Source: Haloarcula argentinensis DSM 12282
GTDB taxonomy: Archaea > Halobacteriota > Halobacteria > Halobacteriales > Haloarculaceae
Assembly (NCBI GenBank): GCA_000336895.1
Contig: AOLX01000027.1
Location: 62,001 to 126,000, forward strand
Length of the DNA: 64,000 nt
Reading direction: 5' to 3'
Position numbers and translations under genes: made by a program. Below are positions 27,698 through 36,101 of the stretch, piece after piece (position 1 is the first letter of the stretch; each line of letters begins with the position of its first letter). The notes below the pieces were generated by a model, which was not told the DNA's origin, did no database searches, and was given only the letters and a program-made list of their open reading frames with translations.

Positions 27698-29035
27698 TTA
27701 CTTCCGCTCAGTCTCTGTTCGGATGCCGTAGCCACCAGCGTCCGTCTCGTCGCGTTTGCCGCGCTGAATCAGTTCGCGGTCCGTCAGCGGGAGCGTCTCG
27801 CCGTCAAGTGGGATGTGCCAGTGCCCGAGCGCCCCGATGATACGCGTCCGGCTCCCATCAACCTCAAGCCGGAGCGTCGGGCCAAGCGAGCCGCCGAACC
27901 GACGCATCTGTTCGGACTCGGACAGGTGGGCGATCTCGTCCAGCGTCTCGCCGTCGAAGTCGTAGTAATTGAAGAAGCTCTGGACCAGCATCTCGCCGTC
28001 GTGAGGGAAGGCCATCCACGAGTATGACTGGAACGGCGCGTTCTCGGGGTTCGTAGCGACGAGGCCCGACTCGTTCAGCGGGACATAGTCGCCGCGGAGG
28101 TCCTCGGCGACGAAGCCGTACAGCGCGTCGAAGCCGTCCAAGTCCGGCGCGAAGGTGTGGAGGTGGCTGGAAATAAAGAGGTAGTACAGGCCGTCCCGAT
28201 ACACGATGTGCGGCCGTTCGAGTTCCTGATTGACGCCCACAGCGTCCAGCAGTGGATCTTCGATTTCCCACGCCAGCGGGTCGCCCGTCGGCGAGCGCGC
28301 GATGCCGACGCTGCCGTTGAACTCTTGGAGCGTGGCGTCGCCGCCGCAGGCGTCGCTCCCTTCCGGAACCGGCGTGTTCGCCTCGAACAGAAGCCACGTC
28401 TCGCCCGTCTCGGGGTCCTCGAAGAACCACGGGTCGCGGAACGTGTATATCATCCCCCTGGACTGGTCCTCCCGTTCGTAACGGTCGCCGTCGGGCTGGA
28501 GCAGTTCGTGGTGGGTCCACGGACCCGAGAGCTCGAACCCGTCGGCCGTGTTGATACTGCCGCCGCCCGCACCCACGATGCGCTGTGTGTAAGTCAGGTC
28601 TTCGGCTCCCTCCTCACCGGCCGCGGTATAGAACAGATAGACGCTGCCGTCGTCGTCGTACAGAGCCGACCCAGCCCACTGGCGCTGGCCCAGTGCGTCC
28701 TCGAACACCGGGCCGGCGTTGTGCCAGTTCCGCCCGTCATCGGAGTAGAAACAGCGGATGGTCGCCACGTCGTGGCGCTTGCCGGGCAGCAGATCCGACG
28801 GGGCGGTCAGCGAGAAACAGACCCGGTAGCCGTCAACTGTCGCCAGCGTGCCGTCGCGGTTCCGGAGGAACCAGGTGTCCCAGATGTGGACATCGGGGAT
28901 CTGATCGGTTTCCGGCGGGTAGACGATGGGGGCAACGGTGTCGTCGGTCCGCTCGATCCGACTCGCCTGCTCGCGTGTCCACCCGGCGCGTCCCCTCGTT
29001 CCGGGACGACCCACACCGAGCGTCTCGTTTGTCAT
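27698..29035 (-). CDS. Glycoside hydrolase family 68 levansucrase/fructosyltransferase
   Basis: This 445-residue enzyme should split sucrose and either transfer fructose to growing levan or to water. The GH68 residues are present: nucleophile Asp53 in HIWDTWFLRN, stabiliser Asp201 in FRDPWFF and acid/base Glu273 in NQELERPHIV, aligning with Asp86, Asp247 and Glu342 of Bacillus subtilis SacB. Bacterial levansucrases are secreted, but the N terminus here (MTNETLGVGRPGTRGRAGW) has no signal peptide. The TATA-like ATTTATA (minus strand) is about 25-30 bases before the start. With the neighbouring GH32 enzyme it forms a fructan make/break pair. Confidence 0.9.
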   Translation of the reverse strand: MTNETLGVGRPGTRGRAGWTREQASRIERTDDTVAPIVYPPETDQIPDVHIWDTWFLRNRDGTLATVDGYRVCFSLTAPSDLLPGKRHDVATIRCFYSDDGRNWHNAGPVFEDALGQRQWAGSALYDDDGSVYLFYTAAGEEGAEDLTYTQRIVGAGGGSINTADGFELSGPWTHHELLQPDGDRYEREDQSRGMIYTFRDPWFFEDPETGETWLLFEANTPVPEGSDACGGDATLQEFNGSVGIARSPTGDPLAWEIEDPLLDAVGVNQELERPHIVYRDGLYYLFISSHLHTFAPDLDGFDALYGFVAEDLRGDYVPLNESGLVATNPENAPFQSYSWMAFPHDGEMLVQSFFNYYDFDGETLDEIAHLSESEQMRRFGGSLGPTLRLEVDGSRTRIIGALGHWHIPLDGETLPLTDRELIQRGKRDETDAGGYGIRTETERK

Positions 29036-29100
29036 ATCTCACGTTGGGCCGACTACGGGTATAAATGTTGTCGGCTGGGTACTACGGATGTTGTATGAAA

Positions 29101-29119
29101 AATATACAATATGTATATT
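29101..29119. promoter_or_regulatory. 7-bp inverted repeat upstream of the GH68 gene
   Basis: AATATAC and GTATATT flank a five-base centre (AATAT), 66-84 bases upstream of the GH68 start codon and upstream of its TATA box. This suits an activator or repressor site for sugar control, but AT-rich palindromes also arise by chance. Confidence 0.35.
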
Positions 29120-29180
29120 CTTGCGACGTGGCTGGCTGAGAAAACTGATGGCTGGTCGTCAAGGGAGGCAGAACAGCGCG

Positions 29181-29408
29181 TTACTCGCCCGAGTCCTCGC
29201 TTCGGCTGACACCCTCCGGACCGGTGATATCGAGCGGCCGGACCCACTCGTACCAGATGAAGACGACACCGAGGCCGTACCCCAGCGCCCAGACAGCACT
29301 TCCGACCCAGGGGTAGCCGAGCGTACTGAATCCCCAGTTTGCGAGGCCCGGGAGGATGATCGCAGCAACGACCGTCAACGCCAACACTACTGCGTCCTGA
29401 TTGTTCAC
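29181..29408 (-). CDS. Small membrane protein, unknown
   Basis: This protein of about 75 residues from GTG 29408 has two hydrophobic segments (AVVLALTVVAAIILPGLANWGF and WVGSAVWALGYGLGVVFIWYEW) and an acidic tail. A second in-frame GTG at 29462 would add 18 residues. It is divergent from the squalene/phytoene synthase gene. No family is recognised. Confidence 0.55.
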   Translation of the reverse strand: MNNQDAVVLALTVVAAIILPGLANWGFSTLGYPWVGSAVWALGYGLGVVFIWYEWVRPLDITGPEGVSRSEDSGE

Positions 29409-29523
29409 GGTTGTGCCCTCCCGGTCGCTATGCCGTTCATACGGTAAACTAGGCTCGGACACTGGTGAGTCTGTCGGAACACCGAACCGTGACCGGGACG
29501 GAACTGACGCCGTAGCCGTCCCA

Positions 29524-29530
29524 TTTTTAT
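29524..29530 (+). promoter_or_regulatory. TATA box of the squalene/phytoene synthase gene
   Basis: TTTTTAT lies 21-36 bases before the two nested ATG codons at 29551 and 29560, supporting a start there and not at the upstream GTG frame. Confidence 0.55.
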
Positions 29531-29550
29531 CATCGTATGCCCTACCCCGG

Positions 29551-30606
29551 ATGTCGGGAATGTCTCAGAACCACACAGACCGGTCGTCTTCGGAAGACAT
29601 CGAGTGGTGCTACGATGCCGTCCATCGTGTGTCGCGGACGTTTAGTCTCACAATTTCGGAACTCAACGAACCGATGGCCCGGGACATCTGTCTGGGCTAC
29701 CTTCTTTGTCGTGTGGCTGACACGATCGAGGACGCCGGTCATCTCCCTCCAGCGGTGCAGACCGAACTCCTGCAGACGTATAGCCGCTCGCTCGAACCGT
29801 CGAGCGGGACGACCGTGTCGACGTTCCACGATGCCGTCGAAGAGTGGATCCCTACGACGACGAACGCCGACTGGGAAGTCGTCGAGAACGCGGGCCGTAT
29901 CGTCGACGTGTTTCACACACTCGACGACCACTCCACGCGGACCATCCGCGGGCCGGTCCGGGAGCTCGTCGACGGGATGGCGATGTTCGTCGACCGCTAC
30001 GCCGATGCTGGCGGGCTTCGGATCAAGACGCTCGACGAACTCGAAGAGTACTGCTGGTACGCCGCCGGGACCGTCGGCACGCTGGTGACCGGGCTGGTCT
30101 CCCACGAAGCCACCGACGAGCAGATCGCCCAGATGGAGGAAAACGCCCGCTCCTTTGCCCTGCTGCTCCAGCTCGTCAACGTCGCCAAGGACGCCGCGAC
30201 GGACATGGAAGAGGAAAACAACGTCTATCTCCCGCTTGAACTGCTCCACGAGCAGGGCCTCGACCACAGCGACGTGAGCGACACGGACAATGTCGACTCG
30301 CTGGTTCCCGTCATCGAGCAGGTGACCGAGCGAGCAGAGGGCTACCTCGACGACGCGCAGGCGTGGCTCGAAGCCATGCCCGAAACCCGTGGGAACACCC
30401 TCTCAGCGTGGGCCATTCCGTTCCTGCTCGCGGTCGGAACGATCCGTGAGCTCCGCGAACGACCCGCCGACGTTATCGAGCAGGGCAACGTCAAGATTTC
30501 CCGCGAGGAAGTTCACTCCGTGACACAGCAGTTCGGCGGCGACGGCGACCCGTCAATCGGGGAGTTACGGGCCAAAATCCGCCAACAGCCGCTCCACCAG
30601 TACTGA
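29551..30606 (+). CDS. Phytoene/squalene synthase family protein, probably squalene synthase
   Basis: This 351-residue enzyme condenses two C15 or C20 prenyl diphosphates head to head. The first aspartate-rich region is LCRVADTIEDAG and the second LVNVAKDAATDMEEENNVYLP. DTIED resembles the DTVED of squalene synthases more than the VDD/VDE of CrtB phytoene synthases, so squalene is the likelier product. Haloarchaea make both squalene and C50 carotenoids. The start is ATG 29551 or 29560, following a TATA box. Confidence 0.82.
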   Translation: MSGMSQNHTDRSSSEDIEWCYDAVHRVSRTFSLTISELNEPMARDICLGYLLCRVADTIEDAGHLPPAVQTELLQTYSRSLEPSSGTTVSTFHDAVEEWIPTTTNADWEVVENAGRIVDVFHTLDDHSTRTIRGPVRELVDGMAMFVDRYADAGGLRIKTLDELEEYCWYAAGTVGTLVTGLVSHEATDEQIAQMEENARSFALLLQLVNVAKDAATDMEEENNVYLPLELLHEQGLDHSDVSDTDNVDSLVPVIEQVTERAEGYLDDAQAWLEAMPETRGNTLSAWAIPFLLAVGTIRELRERPADVIEQGNVKISREEVHSVTQQFGGDGDPSIGELRAKIRQQPLHQY

Positions 30607-30688
30607 CGACCACCAGAGACATTCCCCCTTTTGTGGCCGCGTCTGGGGACCGGCCCCCGCTGCACGCGCGAACAAGCAGTGCTTCATC

Positions 30689-31147
30689 CTACCTAGGACT
30701 GCTGGTCCCCGCCTTGCGCACGTCGTACTCCTGAACGAGTTCGCGGAGCCAACAGAGCTTCAACCCGCCCATGGTAATCGTTGCGACTGCAGCAGTGGCC
30801 GGCCGACGACGCCAGGCAGCGTACAGGGCGACCACCGACGCCAGCGCGCCGCCGGTGTTACAGACGTTCGGGTACCCGAGACCCATGGTCCCGTTGGCCT
30901 CTTCCGTCAGCCACCACCGCTCTGCCAGCACAGCACGGGTCATCCAGGCGTCCTCGTTCTCGGGCGGGGCGAACAGGACTGGATTGACCAGCGTCCACAA
31001 GAAGGCCGCGATCAGGAGCCGCCAGTCCCGCTGATACACCGCGTACACGATGACAGCGCCGGTCGGCACGCGCGACCAGCCGCTCTTCGGATTCGCATGG
31101 CGGGTCCAGAACCAATCCCGCACGCTGTCCGTTCGCAACGTCGTCAT
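30689..31147 (-). CDS. DUF6653-like membrane protein
   Basis: This 152-residue protein has several hydrophobic segments (TGAVIVYAVYQRDWRLLIAAFLWTLVNPVLF and ALASVVALYAAW). The conserved-looking block DAWMTRAVLAERWWLTEEANGTMGLGYPNVCNTGGA is what I associate with the DUF6653 family. Function unknown. It is convergent with the synthase gene and divergent from the nuclease-like gene. Confidence 0.65.
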   Translation of the reverse strand: MTTLRTDSVRDWFWTRHANPKSGWSRVPTGAVIVYAVYQRDWRLLIAAFLWTLVNPVLFAPPENEDAWMTRAVLAERWWLTEEANGTMGLGYPNVCNTGGALASVVALYAAWRRRPATAAVATITMGGLKLCWLRELVQEYDVRKAGTSSPR

Positions 31148-31238
31148 ATGTCCTGCTTAGCGTGGCCGGGAGAAAACGCCACTGCCACTCGAAGCCCGGG
31201 GACAGAACACTCATGTCCGCCCTGTGTGAACGCCGTCT

Positions 31239-32480
31239 ATGGCCACAGCGGCGTCGGGACTTTCCGAGCCACAGGTACTCGCCCGGACGAAAGACCGGCT
31301 ATTTGCGGACCGCGAGGACGCCTACGTCGTCGCGGACACACAGTTCGCACAGCAGCGCTGGCTGGACGACACGCCTATCGAGGCGTCCGTGCAGGCGACG
31401 CTTGCGCCGTTCAACCACGTCCGTGTCGGAACGGGCTATCCCGACCTCGTCGGCGTGCAGACGCTCTCGACGGACTTGCTGTCCGTCGACCGACTCGGTG
31501 ACCGGCCGCCGCTGATCGCCGTCGAGGCGAAGGGCTACACCGGCAACAGTGGCGTCGACGCCGAACGTGGAGTCGTTCAGGCTCACGACCGACTCAACGA
31601 GGCCAACGTGGCCTTCCTGACCGCGCCCCGGAGTGGTATATCCACCGCTGCCCGGACGATGGCTCGCGAACTGAATGTCGGCGTGCTGGGCGTCGAATCC
31701 GACGGCTCAGTCTCCATTCTGGAGAGGCCACGTGTGGTCGGCCACGGGTCGATGGACGCCGCATCAGCCATCCGGTTCCAGGCCAGCGCCCAGGGTGTCG
31801 CCGACCAGAACTTCGGACTTAATCATCCGAAGAACTACATCGCGGTGCCGCTGGCCGTCCACCACGATGGCGACACACGGGACCTGATTGCCGCCCACGT
31901 CGTCGGCGCTGTCGATGGCGCTCTCGCCGGCGCGGCGTTTCTGAACCTGATTGACACCGGTCAGGGAACGCTCACACTGACGCCGCTGGGTCGGGAAGTC
32001 GTCCGGTTCGCGCTCCGGACAGTCGGCGACGTTGACGACGCACTCCGACAGTTCGAGGACTGGCAGCGCTCTCGCAGGCGGTTCATCGATATCGCACCAC
32101 AGTGGGGCCAGCTCGTCCGGCGCGTCGTCTCCGAGTATCCGGCCACGGACCTCCTGGTCGACGGACTCTATGCCTGCCACCGGGACGGGTACGAGTCACC
32201 GTCGCTCGTCGAGTTCGTCGAGTACCTCCACGCGCTCCATCCCGAGTTCACCGTCGAACTGTTCCTCCGCGGCGACGAGGCGGTCCGCCAGCGGGTGTTG
32301 ACCGGTGACGGTGACCTCCGCGGTTCGGAACTGACCGACGGCAGCGTCTACCACTCGCCGACCGTGTTCCAGCTAAAGGCGATCCTTTACCACGCCGGTA
32401 TCGTGACTGACCGGGGCGCGGAACCCTCGAACCTCGCCCCCGAGACGGACGAGTGGGCGCTGTGTGACCCGCTCGCGTAG
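31239..32480 (+). CDS. Protein with PD-(D/E)xK nuclease-like N-terminal domain
   Basis: This is a 413-residue protein of unknown function. In the first 110 residues GYPDLVGVQ (Asp69) followed by PLIAVEAKGY (Glu96, Lys98) fits the metal-binding signature of PD-(D/E)xK restriction-like nucleases. The following part (ERGVVQAHDRLNEANVAFLTAPRSG) resembles the end of such folds. The C-terminal half is helical, with winged-helix-like segments (LTPLGREVVRFALRTVG, VFQLKAILYHAGIV). It may be a DNA repair or defence nuclease, but no partner gene is adjacent. I know the pattern only from uncharacterised haloarchaeal proteins. Confidence 0.65.
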   Translation: MATAASGLSEPQVLARTKDRLFADREDAYVVADTQFAQQRWLDDTPIEASVQATLAPFNHVRVGTGYPDLVGVQTLSTDLLSVDRLGDRPPLIAVEAKGYTGNSGVDAERGVVQAHDRLNEANVAFLTAPRSGISTAARTMARELNVGVLGVESDGSVSILERPRVVGHGSMDAASAIRFQASAQGVADQNFGLNHPKNYIAVPLAVHHDGDTRDLIAAHVVGAVDGALAGAAFLNLIDTGQGTLTLTPLGREVVRFALRTVGDVDDALRQFEDWQRSRRRFIDIAPQWGQLVRRVVSEYPATDLLVDGLYACHRDGYESPSLVEFVEYLHALHPEFTVELFLRGDEAVRQRVLTGDGDLRGSELTDGSVYHSPTVFQLKAILYHAGIVTDRGAEPSNLAPETDEWALCDPLA

Positions 32481-32555
32481 CGGCGGGCGTCCAGCCGGTC
32501 CAGTAGCTCTACCGACACATAACCCTGAAAGGTGGGTAGCCTCTACAGTGTTACA

Positions 32556-32936
32556 ATGTCCCAGACCCTGGAGCTCCCCAACGGCGATGTCGTTTCGCCG
32601 GACGACGTGTTCTGCTACAACGACTACCCCTATCGGCTCGTCTGGCTGGAAGACGACACTCACGAGTTCGCGCTCTCCCCGCTGTACTGGGGCGACAGCG
32701 GCATGGACATCCCGTTCCGCGACCGGGAGGCGCTGGTCGACCAGTGGGAGGTCGATTCGCAGGGCCGAATGACGGCTGAGGAGTGGGCGAACTGGCTCGA
32801 CGACGCGACGGCGGACCACCGCTACAGCGACGACGAGGTCACGTCGCTCGCGGCCGAGCTACCGACGGAGTGGGACCCTGAGGGCGAGGATTCTGACTCC
32901 AGCGGCGGCGGAATTCGAGATCGCCTTGGACTGTAG
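32556..32936 (+). CDS. Haloarchaeal acidic protein, unknown
   Basis: This is a 126-residue protein from ATG 32556 (MSQTLELPNGDVVSPDDVFCYNDYPYRL). It is acidic with many Trp and Tyr residues, has no membrane segment and ends in a Ser/Gly-rich tail. No known domain is recognised. It starts about 75 bases after the nuclease-like gene on the same strand. Confidence 0.7.
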   Translation: MSQTLELPNGDVVSPDDVFCYNDYPYRLVWLEDDTHEFALSPLYWGDSGMDIPFRDREALVDQWEVDSQGRMTAEEWANWLDDATADHRYSDDEVTSLAAELPTEWDPEGEDSDSSGGGIRDRLGL

Positions 32937-32990
32937 CCGCTGTCGCCGGAGTCTGAAAGGTATTAATCCGTTCGTCCTGCAACCCCCGTC

Positions 32991-33338
32991 ATGGAACCAC
33001 TCTGGCTCGCCGCCGGCGGGGCCGCCCTCGCCGTGGGCCTCGCGCTGGCGTTTGCGATTACCCGCCGTTCATCCAGCAGTGCATCGAAGCGTGCTCACGA
33101 AGCCGCACAGGAGCGAGAACCGCCAGTCGAACTCGGTGAGACCTACGAGTTCGGCATCACCGAATTCAGCGATCACCACTCCGGCGATCGCGTCGCCGTC
33201 GGGAAAGTCGAAGGGTTCGTCCTGTTTACCGAGGACGTGCCGTCGTCAGTGTCGGCCGGTGACGTGATCCGGGCGAAGGTGCTGTCGTTCAACCGGGATC
33301 ACACCTCCGCTGACGCTCGGTTCGTCGAACGCGCGTGA
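32991..33338 (+). CDS. TRAM-domain protein with N-terminal membrane anchor
   Basis: This 115-residue protein has a single N-terminal transmembrane segment (WLAAGGAALAVGLALAFAI) and, at about 45-114, a TRAM-type OB fold (GETYEFGITEFSDHHSGDRVAVGKVEGFVLF, GDVIRAKVLSF). TRAM domains bind RNA, and stand-alone archaeal versions act as RNA chaperones. Membrane tethering of one is less common. It is on the same strand as its neighbours. Confidence 0.8.
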   Translation: MEPLWLAAGGAALAVGLALAFAITRRSSSSASKRAHEAAQEREPPVELGETYEFGITEFSDHHSGDRVAVGKVEGFVLFTEDVPSSVSAGDVIRAKVLSFNRDHTSADARFVERA

Positions 33339-33437
33339 GCGGTGACAGCGTTGCGGCGAGGCACGTTCCGGTCGACGACAACTCACAGTCCTGACGGAGG
33401 GAGAAACCGATATGTGCCTACCACGATAAAACAGGCC

Positions 33438-34052
33438 ATGAGCGAATCGGACGGGCAGAGCACGCCACAGGACACCCGAGAGGTCATTATGGAGGCCACC
33501 TTTCGGGCGCTGAGCAAGCACGGCTACAAGGACTTGCGAGTCCGGGACATCGGCGATGAGATGGATATGTCCCGGCAAGTGATTCACTATCATTTCGACG
33601 GCAAGTACGACCTGATCTCGTCGTTTCTGGAGTACATTATCGATCAGTACGAGGGAAGCGTCGAGGTTGACGACGAAACCGACCCCCGCACAGAACTCGA
33701 TGTTCGCATCGACCGGTGCCTGTTCGGCCCGGAGTTCGACGACTTTTCGCACTGGGACCGGATGAAGGTGTACCACGAACTGTACGCATACGCACAAAAC
33801 GACGAGGAACACCGGGCGCTGTTCAACGAGCACTACAACCGCCTTCGAGAAAGCATCGCCACGGTCATCGAAGACGGAATCGAGCAGGGTTCGTTTCGCG
33901 ATGTCGACGCTGAACTGATGGGTCAGCTCATCACGGACGTGATTCACGCGGCCCGTGGCCGGCGGATCGCGCTCGGCCACGAAGACGCACCCGACGAAGC
34001 CAAGCGTGCCGTCAACGACTTCATTCTCGACTCGCTGTACCCACCGCAGTAG
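33438..34052 (+). CDS. TetR/AcrR-family transcriptional regulator
   Basis: This 204-residue regulator has an N-terminal helix-turn-helix (EVIMEATFRALSKHGYKDLRVRDIGDEMDMSRQVIHYHFDGKYDL, residues about 15-60) that is classic for TetR proteins, followed by a helical ligand-binding domain. The start is ATG 33438 (MSESDGQSTPQDTRE); the longer frame from 33342 is not supported. It is convergent with the doxX-oxidoreductase pair. The promoters of that operon and of pirin carry matching inverted repeats, so this protein is their most likely repressor. No such repeat is seen before its own start. Confidence 0.88.
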   Translation: MSESDGQSTPQDTREVIMEATFRALSKHGYKDLRVRDIGDEMDMSRQVIHYHFDGKYDLISSFLEYIIDQYEGSVEVDDETDPRTELDVRIDRCLFGPEFDDFSHWDRMKVYHELYAYAQNDEEHRALFNEHYNRLRESIATVIEDGIEQGSFRDVDAELMGQLITDVIHAARGRRIALGHEDAPDEAKRAVNDFILDSLYPPQ

Positions 34053-34072
34053 ATCGGGCCGACCAGCCAGCG

Positions 34073-34486
34073 TCAGAGGGGGCTGATACCGACGCTGAGC
34101 GCCCACGTTCCGGTTGCTGATGCTGCGACGACGAGCGCCCCGCCAGCGAGCGTCACGTTCTTCAGGAAACTGTTCAGTTCGTCCTGCCGGTCCTCGTCCG
34201 GCACGGCCCAGAAGTCGTGCATCGCAATCGCCGAGACGATGAGGAACGCAGCAAGAGCGATCGCTGCGACGACCGGGAAGACACCCACTGTCACACCGAG
34301 CCCGCCAAGGATGAGAAGCCCGCCGGACGCGAGGACGGAGAATTTCGGTGCCGGGAGGCCCTTGTATTCGGCGTAGCCGGCCATCTGTTCCGTCTGTGTG
34401 AAGTGGCTCAGGCCGGTGAACGCGAGTACGCCGCCAAAGAGGACGCGGCCGACGACGAGCAATACGACGTTGAGTTCGGGTGCCAT
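34073..34486 (-). CDS. DoxX-family membrane protein
   Basis: This 137-residue protein from ATG 34486 has four hydrophobic helices and the family pattern GRVLFGGVLAFTGLSHFTQTEQMAGYAEYKGLPAP. DoxX proteins are quinone-linked or redox-stress membrane proteins of varied function. The gene lies 94 bases after the flavin oxidoreductase on the same strand, probably in one transcript controlled by the operator at 35171-35190. Its stop is about 20 bases from that of the convergent TetR gene. Confidence 0.82.
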   Translation of the reverse strand: MAPELNVVLLVVGRVLFGGVLAFTGLSHFTQTEQMAGYAEYKGLPAPKFSVLASGGLLILGGLGVTVGVFPVVAAIALAAFLIVSAIAMHDFWAVPDEDRQDELNSFLKNVTLAGGALVVAASATGTWALSVGISPL

Positions 34487-34580
34487 CACAAACTCACCAC
34501 CGAGACTGCACGAGCGTTTCCAACAGTACGGTTCGGGACTGTAGCGGGAGTCATTGTAGTAGTAGATTTTGACTGCATCG

Positions 34581-35141
34581 TTAGAGCTCCGGCACGTCTG
34601 ACGGCATATCGAAGTCGTGGTAGTATTCGCCTTTCTCCTTCGAGAGAATGTCGAGGACGGCTGCAGCACCGTCACCGGCTGCAATGACCGCCTGCCACTT
34701 CTCTGCTCGACCCATCGCCCCGGTCGCGTACACGTTCTCGACGGACGTTTCCATGTCGACAGTCACGTCGACGACATCCTCATCGGTGAAGTCACAGCCG
34801 AGGTCCTCGGCGAGGCTGCGGTCGCCGCCAGTCGCGAGGACGACGTACTCCGCGGTGTACTCGTCGTCGGCCGTCGTGAGGACGAATCCGTCGTCGGTCC
34901 GTTCGATGGCCGTAACTTCCGTCTCGTACAGCGTCGCGCCGCGGTCGCGGGCCTGCCCACGAGCGATCGTGAGGAACTCCTCGCCGCTAATGGAGCGCAC
35001 TGCGGGGTAGTTGAACAGGTGCGCCTTGTGCATCCACGACTCGTCCGTATCGAAGGTGATCGTTTCGAGGTCGTTCTTCGCAGCGTACTGTGCCGCACTC
35101 AGTCCGGCGGGGCCGCCGCCGACAACTGCTACGTCTGCCAT
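34581..35141 (-). CDS. Short FAD-binding oxidoreductase, thioredoxin-reductase-like without CxxC
   Basis: This is a 186-residue flavoprotein. The N-terminal FAD motif is VVGGGPAGLSAAQYAAK, and VYATGAMGRAEKWQAVIAAGDGAAAVLDIL is the FAD-binding C-terminal segment of thioredoxin reductases. The NADPH-binding domain normally inserted between them is missing and there is no redox CxxC (the only Cys is isolated). It may therefore use flavin chemistry with another electron donor. An inverted-repeat operator ends 30 bases before the start. Confidence 0.82.
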   Translation of the reverse strand: MADVAVVGGGPAGLSAAQYAAKNDLETITFDTDESWMHKAHLFNYPAVRSISGEEFLTIARGQARDRGATLYETEVTAIERTDDGFVLTTADDEYTAEYVVLATGGDRSLAEDLGCDFTDEDVVDVTVDMETSVENVYATGAMGRAEKWQAVIAAGDGAAAVLDILSKEKGEYYHDFDMPSDVPEL

Positions 35142-35170
35142 GTCTCACAGCACGGACCGCCCACAAAAGA

Positions 35171-35190
35171 ATTTTACCATCTGGTAAAAT
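35171..35190. promoter_or_regulatory. Operator-like inverted repeat before the oxidoreductase-doxX operon
   Basis: This is a perfect palindrome of two nine-base arms around a two-base centre, containing TTTACC-N4-GGTAAA. It lies 30-49 bases upstream of the oxidoreductase start, overlapping where the core promoter should be. The same arms and spacing occur before the pirin gene. Confidence 0.65.
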
Positions 35191-35236
35191 CTAGTCAAGC
35201 CCTCACGTCTGGCCCTGAGACCTTCCATATCGCCCC

Positions 35237-35986
35237 TTATAGAACGTACGGGCCGCGCTGTCGGATCGGCTCGCCGTGCGGGCGGCCCGAGACGGCGACG
35301 ACACGAAGCGACTCATCGCTTTGGAGTGTCACCGACCGCTCGTCAGTGACCGGTAGGAAATCACCGTCGGAGAACGACTGTCCCGCGACCGTTCCGCTAC
35401 CGGTGACACCATAGAGGAATCCGGACCACTCCGCCGGGACCGACCACGTCCACGCGTCGGCCACAGACACATCCAGATATTCCATCGGCGTATGGAGGCT
35501 GATCGGTGAGCCCTCGCCGATAACCGTCGTGACCGTCGCACCGTCCTGTTCCGCTGTCGGGAGCGCGTCGGCCGTGGCGTCAACGTAGTCCGGGTCAGCG
35601 TCCTTCTTCGCCTGCGGCAGATTCACCCAGAGCTGTAGCCCGGTGCAGGCCTGCCCGTCGGCGGGGAATTCGGAGTGACGTATCCCACTGCCGGTCGTGA
35701 TACGCATCGCGTCGTTCTCGTATGCAGTGTTTGCGACGCCCAGCGAATCCTCGTGGTCCATGCCACCCTCGATCATGTACGAGACAATCTCGAACCCGCG
35801 ATGCGGATGCATCGGGAACCCCTTGTCGGGGTCGATGTAGAACTGCTCGAACAGGACAAACGGGTCCAGAGTGGACGGATAGCTCTCCGTCGGAAACGCA
35901 CGGTTGGAATTCACGCCCGTCCCATGCCGGATCATCTCTCCGGATAGCGGCCCGTCAGCCGACGCCTGCGACTCACTTTCGGTCAT
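35237..35986 (-). CDS. Pirin family protein
   Basis: This 249-residue bicupin has the pirin metal ligands His60 and His62 in MHPHRGFE and His104 and Glu106 in IRHSEF. Bacterial pirins bind iron and some act as quercetin dioxygenases or redox regulators; the substrate here is unknown. The gene starts at ATG 35986, 12 bases from an operator-like repeat shared with the oxidoreductase operon. It is therefore a probable member of the same regulon. Confidence 0.9.
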   Translation of the reverse strand: MTESESQASADGPLSGEMIRHGTGVNSNRAFPTESYPSTLDPFVLFEQFYIDPDKGFPMHPHRGFEIVSYMIEGGMDHEDSLGVANTAYENDAMRITTGSGIRHSEFPADGQACTGLQLWVNLPQAKKDADPDYVDATADALPTAEQDGATVTTVIGEGSPISLHTPMEYLDVSVADAWTWSVPAEWSGFLYGVTGSGTVAGQSFSDGDFLPVTDERSVTLQSDESLRVVAVSGRPHGEPIRQRGPYVL

Positions 35987-35997
35987 ATGCTGCTTTG

Positions 35998-36013
35998 TTT
36001 ACCGAGCGGTAAA
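35998..36013. promoter_or_regulatory. Operator-like inverted repeat before pirin
   Basis: TTTACC-N4-GGTAAA, with seven-base arms (TTTACCG / CGGTAAA) around a two-base centre, lies 12-27 bases upstream of the pirin start. A bound repressor would cover the core promoter. Arms and centre spacing match the repeat at 35171-35190. Confidence 0.65.
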
Positions 36014-36101
36014 AGTTGTCGGGCTGATGTGCAACCGGCCGCTATCTGTACTCCCGTGGCGTTACGACGGTGGTAACAAATTCGTAGCGTGCTAACCGGG
36101 G

